Positions 1 to 5,903 of a stretch of DNA of 5,903 bases are shown in pieces. The position numbers were made by a program, and so were the translations under genes. The stretch comes from a candidate division Zixibacteria bacterium DG_27 (lineage in GTDB: Bacteria > Zixibacteria > MSB-5A5 > DG-27). The stretch covers positions 1 to 5,903 of the forward strand of contig LIZU01000094.1 of the NCBI GenBank assembly GCA_001302725.1, written 5' to 3'. The stretch's first letter is position 1. Each line of letters starts with the position of its first letter. The notes beneath the pieces are model-generated. The model did not search any database and was not told the origin of the DNA. It saw nothing but the letters and a program-made list of their open reading frames with translations.

Positions 1-837
1 TCCCGGGGCTGGACAAAGGACAACCTCAAGGTGGAATTCTATCACTGGCTGGATAAGAGGCTTTTGCGCAGACTCGGACATATCGTCGCCGTCTCCAAAG
101 CCAAGAAGATGGAGCTAGTGCGATTGGGAATCCCGGAGGAGAGAGTAACGGTGATCCCCAACGCGGTTGACTTGCCATCGCAGCAAGAGTGTGCTGGTTG
201 GAGTCCCGACCTGAGGAGAAAATACGGTCTCCCCGCAGATTGCAAATTGGTCGCCAGCTGTGGGAGATTGTCTCCAGAGAAGGGACATTCTGTGTTTCTT
301 TCTATGGCCAGCATTCTTCAGAGAGAGTTTGACAACGTCCGATTTCTCTTAGTCGGCGAGGGACCTCAAAGGAAGAGACTGGAATCTCTGGGCAAAGCTC
401 TAATTCAAAGCCGAAAGCTAATTCTGGCCGGATTCATTCCCAGCTTCTCACAGTATTTGCCCCAGGTGGACGTCTTCGTGAACGCCTCCTTTTCGGAGGG
501 GATGCCGAATGTGATCCTGGAAGCTCTCTCCTTTGCCAGAGCAGTTGTAGCCACAGACGTCGGAGGGGTGAGGGAGATAATTGAAGATCGAAAAACGGGC
601 CTCTTGGTGGAGGCCGGCAATGCTCAGAAGCTGGCTCGTAGAGTGAGCGAACTTCTGATGAAGCCGGAGTTGATGAGGCAGCTCGGCGAAGCCGGGAGGG
701 AGTTCGTCGCCAGACAGCACTCCTTCACCGCTCAGGCGCAGAGACTAAAGGAGCTGTATTTGAGGGTGGCTGGGGTTGAGGAGGGCAGTCGGGAGGGCGA
801 TAGGACAGTTTCTGCAGTGGAGCTGCAGCGCAGGTGA
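1..837 (+). CDS. GT4 family glycosyltransferase, 5'-truncated by the window edge
   Basis: The frame is open from base 1 to the TGA at 835-837, giving 278 visible residues. A GTG at 31 is in frame, but the codons before it already read as GT4 sequence (RGWTKDNLK), so the true start lies upstream. GT4 enzymes are usually 360-400 residues, so about 100 N-terminal residues (the acceptor-binding Rossmann half) are missing. Visible in order are the interdomain segment ending in VAVSKAKK, the VIPNAVD strand, GRLSPEKG, the LLVGEGPQR nucleotide-binding strand, and the retaining-GT EX7E motif (Glu codons at 496-498 and 520-522, SEGMPNVILEAL), followed by VGGVREII. The family transfers a sugar from a nucleotide sugar at the cytoplasmic face of the membrane with retention of configuration; the sugar cannot be read from sequence. 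Its stop codon lies inside the ribosome binding site of the next gene, which suggests coupling. The polar 20-residue tail is unremarkable. Confidence 0.93.
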   Translation, partial: SRGWTKDNLKVEFYHWLDKRLLRRLGHIVAVSKAKKMELVRLGIPEERVTVIPNAVDLPSQQECAGWSPDLRRKYGLPADCKLVASCGRLSPEKGHSVFLSMASILQREFDNVRFLLVGEGPQRKRLESLGKALIQSRKLILAGFIPSFSQYLPQVDVFVNASFSEGMPNVILEALSFARAVVATDVGGVREIIEDRKTGLLVEAGNAQKLARRVSELLMKPELMRQLGEAGREFVARQHSFTAQAQRLKELYLRVAGVEEGSREGDRTVSAVELQRR

Positions 838-838
838 T
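832..838 (+). promoter_or_regulatory. Ribosome binding site for the GT2-GT4 fusion gene
   Basis: AGGTGAT matches the anti-Shine-Dalgarno consensus and ends 6 nt before the ATG at 845. It overlaps the TGA (835-837) of the upstream glycosyltransferase, so ribosomes ending there would stand on it. It supports ATG 845 over the in-frame TTG at 776, which would add 23 Arg-rich residues with no family counterpart and overlap the upstream gene by 62 nt. A GAGGGTGG at 762-769 could serve TTG 776, so the longer form is not excluded. Confidence 0.6.
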
Positions 839-844
839 ACCGGT

Positions 845-3142
845 ATGGAGAGTAGAGTTTTAGATGGAATAGCCGAGAGAACTGAAGCCGAAATCTATCC
901 CTTCATCTCGGTCGTAATCCCGGTTAGGAACGAGGGCAGCTTCATCGGTGGGGTTATCAAATCTCTGCTGCAGCAGAGCTACCCTGCAAAGAGGTATGAG
1001 ATAATCGTAGTCGACGGAGAGTCGGAGGACAATACCAAAGAGGTGGTGGAGACCTTCACCTCCCAGAACCCCCAAATCAAACTTCTCCGTAATCCGAGAA
1101 GGCTCTCCAGTGCGGGCAAGAATATCGGGGTTAAGAACTCCAGGGGCGAGATTATCCTCTTTGTTGATGGTCATTGCTATCTTCCCGACATCAATCTCCT
1201 CCGGGAGGTATCACGATTCTACCTCCGAGATGCTGGACGGGTGTTGTGTCGTCCTCAACCTTTAGATTTTCCCGGAAATAACCTCTTTCAGAGAGCGGTG
1301 GCCGGCTGTCGGGCGACTCTCTGGGGGCACGGTCTGGATTCTACGATATACACCGAGAAGGAGGGAAATGTTAATCCCACCAGCTCTGGGGCGATCTATC
1401 CCCGCAGGCTCTTCGAGGAGGTCGGTTACATAGACGAGCGGTTCGATGCCTGCGAGGACGTCGAATTCAACTACCGCTGCCATAGGGCCGGATACAAAGG
1501 CCTCACCAGCCCGAAGCTGAAAGTCTGTTACCAACCTCGCAGGAACTTCTTTAAGCTTTTCCAGCAGATGTACCGTTACGGATTGGGGCGCTTCCGTTTT
1601 TTCACAAAACACCCTCTGAGCTTCTCGCTGGGGCAGCCAGCTCCGGCCTTCTTGGTGCTCTTGTTGCCCTTCTCCGGCTTGGCTCTATTCACCGGAGGTC
1701 CGCAAGCACAGATAGCACTGTTAGTCTGGGCGCTTTACTTCTTGATGACATTAGTCTTCTCCATTTCCATTGCTCTGAAGAGAGGACTTGCCCTGTTGTT
1801 TCTGTCCCCTCCAATTTTCTTTGTCATCCACTTCGGGTTGGGCTGCGGTTTTTTAGGCGGGATTTCGGAAGCTCCTTTTCGAAAGAAGACAAAAACGCCC
1901 ACATCAACAGACAATCGGCACCAGGAGGGGCCATCGAAAGTCAAGGTGATGTTTATCATTGACTCTCTCCCCAACACAAAAGCGGGAACGGAAAAGATTG
2001 TATCCTCCTTGATTGAACGCTTAGACCGGGAGAGGTTCGAGCCGATTCTCTGCTGTCTGCATGGAAGCGACAACCTAAGATTCCGAGAATGCCGGTCGTT
2101 GAATCTCAGACTTCGCTCCTTCGCCTCCTTCAGGGCTCTGAAGGGATTATTCGCCTTGGCGAGGTTTCTGAAAAAGGAGAAAGTCGACCTATTGGCGACG
2201 TTCTTCAAGAACGCCAACTATTTCGGGACCTTAGCCGGCAGAATTTCAGGGAGATCCAAGGTTATCTCCAATAGACGCAACCTCGGATACTGGCAAACCG
2301 GAGGAGACCTGCTTCTGCTGAAGATTATGAACCGCTGGACAGACTTTGTGATCGCCAACTGCAGTGCGGTGAGAGACACGGTGGTGAAGAAGGAGGGAGT
2401 CGGTGCACCGAAGATAGAGGTGATTTACAACGGCATAGGTTTGGATGAATCCAGCCGCAAGCTTATCCCCAGGGAGGAGGCGAAAAGGAGGCTGGGGATT
2501 TCACCAGAGACGCTTCTTGTGGGAACGCTGTCAAATCTGCGCGCGGTTAAGGCCGTTGACATTTTCATAAAGTCTGCCTTTGTGGTCTCCAAGAAATTTC
2601 CGCAAACGAAATTCATGATCGTCGGGGAGGGACCGCAAAGGAGAGCTCTGGAGACTCTGGTTGAACGTCTGGGAATAAAGGACCGGGTGATCTTCGCTGG
2701 AGGCGCGGCAGAGGTTTTCCCATATCTTTCCGCATTTGACATTGGAGTGTTATCCTCCTCCTCGGAGGGGTTCTCGAATTCTATTTTGGAATATATGCTC
2801 GCCGGTCTGCCGGTGGTGGCCACCAGAGTGGGAGGCAACCCCGAAATCATAAGTGAGGGAGAAAACGGTTACCTCGTCCCCCCGGGGGAGCCCCAACCTC
2901 TGGCGGAGAGAATCATGGCTCTTCTGGGAGACGAGAGGTTGCGCCTAAGTCTCGGTGAAAACGCTCGCTTCAAGGTTGCGGAGAACTTCTCACTGAAGAG
3001 GATGGTCGCTGAGTTCGAGAGTTGCTTTATGAGGTTATGCGGGCGGGAGGGTGGGGCCGACGACGGGGATAGCGATCTTCAGGAGAGGGAAGCCTCCGTC
3101 AAGGAGGAGAGCCTCATAGTCCTGGCGGAAAAGGGAGTGTAA
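845..3142 (+). CDS. Bifunctional glycosyltransferase: membrane GT2 (ExoA-like) fused to GT4
   Basis: From ATG 845 the protein has 765 residues. Residues 20-240 are a GT2 (GT-A fold) domain: ISVVIPVRNE (21-30), IIVVDGESEDNT (53-64), the metal-site motif FVDGH (106-110) in place of DXD, and an ED catalytic motif (E204-D205 in ACEDVEF). Residues about 266-336 hold three hydrophobic segments, as in ExoA-type polysaccharide GT2 enzymes. A polar linker (346-364) leads to a full GT4 (GT-B) domain at 366-730: VMFIIDSLPN with the TKAGTEK loop, RRNLG, VIYNGI (526-531), MIVGEGPQR (591-599) and EX7E (E641/E649). The tail (733-765) is acidic. The GT2 half is expected to invert and the GT4 half to retain, so two consecutive linkages may be made by one chain. 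Separate proteins would be more usual. The junction M369 looks like a former GT4 start. Sugar specificities are unknown. Confidence 0.9.
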   Translation: MESRVLDGIAERTEAEIYPFISVVIPVRNEGSFIGGVIKSLLQQSYPAKRYEIIVVDGESEDNTKEVVETFTSQNPQIKLLRNPRRLSSAGKNIGVKNSRGEIILFVDGHCYLPDINLLREVSRFYLRDAGRVLCRPQPLDFPGNNLFQRAVAGCRATLWGHGLDSTIYTEKEGNVNPTSSGAIYPRRLFEEVGYIDERFDACEDVEFNYRCHRAGYKGLTSPKLKVCYQPRRNFFKLFQQMYRYGLGRFRFFTKHPLSFSLGQPAPAFLVLLLPFSGLALFTGGPQAQIALLVWALYFLMTLVFSISIALKRGLALLFLSPPIFFVIHFGLGCGFLGGISEAPFRKKTKTPTSTDNRHQEGPSKVKVMFIIDSLPNTKAGTEKIVSSLIERLDRERFEPILCCLHGSDNLRFRECRSLNLRLRSFASFRALKGLFALARFLKKEKVDLLATFFKNANYFGTLAGRISGRSKVISNRRNLGYWQTGGDLLLLKIMNRWTDFVIANCSAVRDTVVKKEGVGAPKIEVIYNGIGLDESSRKLIPREEAKRRLGISPETLLVGTLSNLRAVKAVDIFIKSAFVVSKKFPQTKFMIVGEGPQRRALETLVERLGIKDRVIFAGGAAEVFPYLSAFDIGVLSSSSEGFSNSILEYMLAGLPVVATRVGGNPEIISEGENGYLVPPGEPQPLAERIMALLGDERLRLSLGENARFKVAENFSLKRMVAEFESCFMRLCGREGGADDGDSDLQEREASVKEESLIVLAEKGV
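1640..1852 (+). other. Membrane-embedded region of the GT2 half (three hydrophobic segments)
   Basis: Residues about 266-284, 288-311 and 315-336 of the fusion protein are long hydrophobic runs split by short turns (TGGPQAQ and KRG). The first two look like ordinary transmembrane helices. The third contains a Pro-Pro pair (322-323) and a Gly-rich end (FGLGCGFLGG), so it could be a helix, a re-entrant hairpin or an interfacial segment. Its behaviour decides on which side the GT4 domain lies. The segment limits were judged by eye. Confidence 0.75.
1880..1936 (+). other. Polar linker joining GT2 and GT4 domains
   Basis: Residues 346-364 are rich in Lys, Arg, Thr, Ser and Gln with no hydrophobic pattern, as expected of a flexible interdomain linker. 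The GT4 domain starts immediately after, at KVKVMF. In-frame GTG (1946) and ATG (1949) codons sit exactly where a free-standing GT4 would start. An AGGAGGGG run at 1923-1930 lies 15-18 nt upstream, too far for a good ribosome binding site but consistent with a fossil gene boundary. Confidence 0.6.
3131..3137 (+). promoter_or_regulatory. Ribosome binding site for the acyltransferase gene
   Basis: AAGGGAG lies inside the 3' end of the fusion gene and ends 7 nt before the TTG at 3145. The alternative ATG at 3160 has only AT-rich sequence without a purine-rich match at the right distance. This decides in favour of the TTG start and implies coupling to the upstream gene, whose TAA is at 3140-3142. 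Confidence 0.55.
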
Positions 3143-3144
3143 AA

Positions 3145-3780
3145 TTGGTCGAAAACTCGATGCAAAAATCTCTTGCCAAGAAGCTCATCATCCTCCTATC
3201 TTGGGCTGGAGTTTCACCTGTGATTATCCTGGTGAGGCTCCACAAATATCTCTTCAAAAGCGATAATCTCTTCGCTTCCTTCGGACAGTGTCTGGCCCTT
3301 GTTCCAGGGAAGCTGGGCAGTTACCTGAGATGTGCATATTACCGATTCACCTTGAAGAGATTCTCCGGGGAGGGCTTCATCGGATTCGGTTCCTACTTTC
3401 CGCACTCCTCTGCGGAGGTTGGGGAGGGAGTCTATATCGGGGCCTACTGTGTAATCGGAAATGTCTCCATCGGAGAGGGGAGCCTTTTGGCCTCCAGAGT
3501 CAGCATTCTCTCTGGAGCCCATCAACACTCAATTGAGGGGAGGGGAACAAAAGGGGAGCAAAACAACAACTATTATCGAAGGACAGAGATCGGGAAGGGA
3601 TGTTGGGTCGGAGAAGGCTCGGTGGTCATGGCGGATGTCGGGGATTTCTCGGTAGTGGGAGCCGGAAGTGTGGTGACCCGGACAATGCCGGCTGGAGTGA
3701 TTGCGGCCGGGAACCCCGCTAGAGTAATCAAGGAGATCTCAACCTCCGAGAGGGAGAACCCAACGCTTAAAGGAAGTTAA
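3145..3780 (+). CDS. Hexapeptide-repeat (left-handed beta-helix) acyltransferase
   Basis: The product has 211 residues from TTG 3145. Residues 14-30 are hydrophobic (LIILLSWAGVSPVIILV) and probably membrane-associated. From about 76 to 187 the sequence follows the imperfect hexapeptide pattern [LIV]-G-x-x-x-x of the WbbJ/LacA/serine acetyltransferase superfamily: FIGFGSYF, AEVGEGVYIGAYCVIGN, VSIGEGSLLA, then IGKGCWVGEGSVVMADV and VVGAGSVVTRTMPAGVIAAGNPARVI, the usual C-terminal signature. The loop SGAHQHSIE (124-131) interrupts the coils and carries His126 and His128, one of which is the likely catalytic base. The family is trimeric and typically uses acetyl-CoA or another acyl-CoA. Between glycosyltransferases and a secreted GH-like protein, O- or N-acylation of a sugar in the repeat unit is the reasonable role; the exact substrate is unknown. 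It starts 2 nt after the fusion gene and ends 6 nt before the next gene. Confidence 0.9.
   Translation: MVENSMQKSLAKKLIILLSWAGVSPVIILVRLHKYLFKSDNLFASFGQCLALVPGKLGSYLRCAYYRFTLKRFSGEGFIGFGSYFPHSSAEVGEGVYIGAYCVIGNVSIGEGSLLASRVSILSGAHQHSIEGRGTKGEQNNNYYRRTEIGKGCWVGEGSVVMADVGDFSVVGAGSVVTRTMPAGVIAAGNPARVIKEISTSERENPTLKGS
3769..3776 (+). promoter_or_regulatory. Ribosome binding site for the GH-like/beta-helix gene
   Basis: AAAGGAAG ends 10 nt before TTG 3787, slightly long but workable. A second purine run, AAAGGGA (3779-3785), is only 1 nt from the TTG and too close. TTG 3787 is the first possible start after the upstream TAA in this frame, and it is the start that keeps the whole hydrophobic signal segment; the next in-frame ATG (4030) lies well inside the catalytic-like domain. 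Confidence 0.45.
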
Positions 3781-3786
3781 AGGGAA

Positions 3787-5903
3787 TTGAGCACCAAGGA
3801 TTTTTCTCACAGGGACAGGATCTTCGCAGAGAAAGAGAGTCTTTTCTTTCTTGTTTTTCTGATTTTGCTCATAAACACCTGCTTCGGGACCGACTCCCGC
3901 CGGAACTGGTGCACCCTGTACGGGGATGCACCTCCACCAAGCATTGATACTCTCATCGCCGCCAGATATGACGTGGCGATTTCGGGGCACGTCTCCACCG
4001 TCAACACCGTGAAGAGGCTCAATCCCCGGATGAAGTGGATGTTCTACAACTCCGTCTCGGACAACTACATAAGTGGGCCGAACCTTCTGGAGCATCAGTT
4101 CCTTATCTACGAATGCCAGGCCCGCGGCGCAGATCCGGAATCTCTGTACTACCATTACTGGGACGACACCGTCATAAAGCTGCAGGGGCAGCAGATCTTC
4201 ATCCCCGGCTGGGGGGGTGGGTCTGCGCCCGATGAAAGCGCGGCTCGGGTGCCGGTCTACTACGCAGACTTGTCTCGAAGGGCAGTCAACCTCAACAATC
4301 AGTTTACTCGCCAGTTGGAGAAGGAGTATAACCTCGAGAAGTTCAAAACCCTTCCGGAGGGCTCCCAGGTGGGCTATTATGACGGGATCTTTCTGGACAA
4401 CTCCACTCACAGGTTTTACAACTACGGCTCGGTTCTCTCCGGGGGGAGAATTGCCGAACATCCCACCCACGCCAAGGTGACCGAGGAAGAGTTTCAAAGC
4501 TGGTATTGGGGGGGTTTGAAGAGGTTTCTACAGGAGCTGAAAGACACGCTGGCGTATAGCCCAACCTGGTCGCCGGACGGAAAGAGGAAATTCTCCTGCA
4601 TCAACATCTGCAGGAGCTGGCTTGACGAATACGCCACCGACGAGGTTGCGGACATGCTCCTCATGGAATTTCAATACAGCCCCGTCAAAAACGCTGAGAG
4701 CATGAACACCTTGAAGGAGGCCTACCGCCGCGACTCCCTCTCGGCGGCAAACGGTGTCTGCCAGCTCTACAGCCCCTCGGTGGTGGCGGAATTGTCCGGA
4801 TATGATGGGGAGTATACCTGGGGTGAAGCTCTGCTCGGTAATCTGGCCTACTTTTACATCAGCAGGTCAGACAGCTCCTACCTCTATATCGATTTTAACT
4901 TCTCCTATTCCCCCAGCTACCCCGGCTGGGATACCCTGACTTGGCACGAGTGTATGGATTATGCCTTGGGCGAAGCTGTTGAGAACCGCTACCGGATAAT
5001 CAAGAGTGGCGTGGATAAAAGAGGCTACGAATACGAAGTATACTCCCGATGGTACCGCCGGGCCCTGGTTCTGTGCCGCCCCCGGGGTCGCTGGAATGAG
5101 GATTTCGATGAAAGCACCCGCATCCCGGTGGATCTGCCGGCGAACTTCCGCGCCCTTTTGCCGAACGGCAACCTGGGCCCCCTCAGTTCCCGAATCCATC
5201 TGCGCAACGGGGAGGCTGCCATTCTGATCCCGGCGGCTTTCGGCAGCTATGTCGAAGGGGAGGTTTGGGGCAGCTGGACAGAAGAGGGAAGCCCTTATAA
5301 TGTCATCGGGGAGGTTCGGGTGCCGCCGGAGTCAACTCTAGTGATTGAGCCCGGGGTTAAGGTCAATTTCCAGGGACATTACAAGTTCATCGTGGACTCC
5401 TCTGCGACGCTCTTGGCGGTGGGAACTGACAGCAGCTCTATCCACTTCACTACCAGCGACACCGCCACTGGCTGGCACGGGATAAGGTTTCTCTCCGCCG
5501 CCAGCGATTCCCGGATAAGCCACTGTCGCTTGGAGTACGGAAAGGCCGCTGGGACCGGGGAAGATGCTAAAGGTGGTGCTATATACTGCTTCTGTTCCAA
5601 CCCAACCATTAGTGATAACACCCTCAGCGGCAATTCCGCGTACCTGGGCGGCGGCGGTATTCATTGTGAGTATTCCAGCCCAACCATCAGCAATAATACC
5701 ATCAGGGATAACAACTCCACGGTCGCCGGGGGTGGGGGCATCAGTTGCTGGGAGTCGGGTCCGACGATAAGCGGGAATACCATCTCCAGCAACTCGGCGG
5801 GTTCATACGGGGGTGGGATTCATTGCGGGAGCAACTCCAACCCGACGATAATTGGCAGCACTATTGCTGAAAACTCCGCTGACGACAAAGCCGGCGGGAT
5901 TTA
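3787..5903 (+). CDS. Secreted glycoside-hydrolase-like protein with C-terminal parallel beta-helix (3' end beyond window)
   Basis: This frame is open from TTG 3787 to the window end (705 residues, no stop). Residues 19-34 are a hydrophobic segment (SLFFLVFLILLINTCFG) after a charged N-terminus: a signal peptide or anchor. INTC resembles a lipobox only poorly because of Thr at -1. Residues about 40-486 read like a TIM-barrel putative glycoside hydrolase, closest in my judgement to the GHL15 type: NWCTLYGD, LNPRMKWMFYNS, YYHYWDD, GYYDGIFLDNS (196-206), LLMEFQYS (291-298) and LYIDFNFS (366-373), ending in a beta-rich segment (RALVLCRPRG, HLRNGEAAILIP). D204 and E294 are candidate acidic active-site residues. 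Residues 491-705 form a right-handed beta-helix opening with VPPESTLVIEPGVKV and passing into GGGI-C-PTISNNTI repeats. The role is probably glycan binding or cleavage outside the cytoplasm. Family assignment of the N-terminal domain is moderate; the beta-helix is secure. Confidence 0.85.
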   Translation, partial: MSTKDFSHRDRIFAEKESLFFLVFLILLINTCFGTDSRRNWCTLYGDAPPPSIDTLIAARYDVAISGHVSTVNTVKRLNPRMKWMFYNSVSDNYISGPNLLEHQFLIYECQARGADPESLYYHYWDDTVIKLQGQQIFIPGWGGGSAPDESAARVPVYYADLSRRAVNLNNQFTRQLEKEYNLEKFKTLPEGSQVGYYDGIFLDNSTHRFYNYGSVLSGGRIAEHPTHAKVTEEEFQSWYWGGLKRFLQELKDTLAYSPTWSPDGKRKFSCINICRSWLDEYATDEVADMLLMEFQYSPVKNAESMNTLKEAYRRDSLSAANGVCQLYSPSVVAELSGYDGEYTWGEALLGNLAYFYISRSDSSYLYIDFNFSYSPSYPGWDTLTWHECMDYALGEAVENRYRIIKSGVDKRGYEYEVYSRWYRRALVLCRPRGRWNEDFDESTRIPVDLPANFRALLPNGNLGPLSSRIHLRNGEAAILIPAAFGSYVEGEVWGSWTEEGSPYNVIGEVRVPPESTLVIEPGVKVNFQGHYKFIVDSSATLLAVGTDSSSIHFTTSDTATGWHGIRFLSAASDSRISHCRLEYGKAAGTGEDAKGGAIYCFCSNPTISDNTLSGNSAYLGGGGIHCEYSSPTISNNTIRDNNSTVAGGGGISCWESGPTISGNTISSNSAGSYGGGIHCGSNSNPTIIGSTIAENSADDKAGGI
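5257..5903 (+). other. Right-handed parallel beta-helix domain (partial)
   Basis: Starting at residue 491 (GEVWGSWTEEGSPYNVIGEV), the sequence has the usual cap and first coils of bacterial beta-helix proteins: a VPPESTLVIEPGVKVNF strand pair, a KFIVDSSATLLAVGT turn, IHFTTSD, then GWHGIRF and SRISHCRLEYGKA. Residues from 596 on are regular repeats. The family includes pectate lyase-like and carbohydrate-binding domains as well as purely structural stalks; nothing here identifies an active site. The domain is cut at 5903, so its length and any C-terminal sorting domain are unknown. Confidence 0.85.
5572..5903 (+). repeat. Tandem 26/27-residue beta-helix repeats, four full units and the start of a fifth
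   Basis: Units lie at 5572-5649 (78 nt), 5650-5730 (81 nt), 5731-5808 (78 nt) and 5809-5889 (81 nt), with a fifth starting at 5890. Each encodes GG[AG]I-x-C, then 4-5 variable residues, P-T-I and an NT[IL]-type strand, then a Ser/Asn/Ala-rich turn. The DNA copies have diverged at many third positions while the protein pattern is held, so these are old, selected repeats and not a recent expansion. Cysteine recurs at the same place in every unit (residues 601, 627, 654, 680). Confidence 0.9.

Noticed and set aside
1735..2217. A 160-codon open frame on the - strand, and others such as 2425-2850.
   Set aside because: They lie wholly within the GT2-GT4 fusion gene, whose motifs are unambiguous, and have no ribosome binding site or family resemblance.
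2878..2888. C-run followed by G-run, a perfect short inverted repeat that could be a hairpin.
   Set aside because: It encodes the VPPGEP turn of the GT4 domain, has no loop or U tract, and lies mid-gene.
3860..3890. Lipoprotein signal (lipobox) in the GH-like protein.
   Set aside because: The residues before Cys32 are I-N-T; Thr at -1 does not fit the usual Gly/Ala/Ser. An ordinary signal peptide or anchor is more likely.
3739..4497. A 252-codon open frame on the - strand.
   Set aside because: It lies antisense to the end of the acyltransferase gene and the GH-like gene, both of which show clear domain sequence on the + strand. Its own translation shows no recognisable motif, and long antisense frames are common at this GC content.
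4211..4514. G runs of 6-7 bases (4211-4217, 4441-4446, 4508-4514) as possible phase-variation tracts.
   Set aside because: They code for Gly/Trp-Gly in an intact frame, and 7 Gs is short for a slippage switch. They are possible sequencing trouble spots, but the frame and protein pattern hold on both sides of each.
4035..5770. Several short + strand frames (4035-4235, 4217-4480, 4754-4939, 5006-5227, 5564-5770).
   Set aside because: They are other-frame shadows of the long open frame from 3787; none has recognisable domain sequence.
5572..5903. Repeats considered as a CRISPR array or DNA satellite.
   Set aside because: The periodicity is 78/81 nt, in frame, and conserved as protein rather than as DNA; there are no identical repeats separated by unique spacers.

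Overview
The window is one strand-coherent block of a cell-surface polysaccharide locus. Four + strand genes are packed with gaps of 7, 2 and 6 nt, so they look like one translationally coupled operon. Both ends are cut: the first gene starts upstream of base 1 and the last runs past base 5903. No promoter, terminator, RNA gene, mobile element or CRISPR array is visible, and no intergenic stretch exceeds 7 nt.

Layout: (1) 1-837, the C-terminal three quarters of a GT4 glycosyltransferase. (2) 845-3142, a 765-residue protein joining a membrane-anchored GT2 glycosyltransferase (ExoA-like) to a complete second GT4 domain. (3) 3145-3780, a left-handed beta-helix (hexapeptide) acyltransferase with an N-terminal hydrophobic segment. 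(4) 3787 to beyond 5903, a secreted protein with a signal-type hydrophobic segment, a TIM-barrel glycoside-hydrolase-like domain of roughly 450 residues and a right-handed parallel beta-helix made of 26/27-residue repeats that continues off the end. Gene 4 has no stop codon in the window, so a search limited to closed ORFs would miss it.

Proposed joint role (inference): genes 1 and 2 add sugars to a lipid-linked repeat unit at the inner face of the membrane, gene 3 O- or N-acylates it, and gene 4 acts outside the cytoplasm to bind, trim or cleave the finished glycan. This would parallel the hydrolases found in Pel, Psl and cellulose loci, but the GH-like plus beta-helix design differs from those.

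Organism: a bacterium of moderate GC. The first three genes use mostly AGA/AGG for arginine, and TTG starts are frequent. The GGGI-C-PTISNNTI style of beta-helix is one I associate with uncultured Gram-negative lineages of the FCB and related candidate phyla (KSB1, Zixibacteria, WOR-3 and similar). This placement is a weak inference; no marker gene is present.
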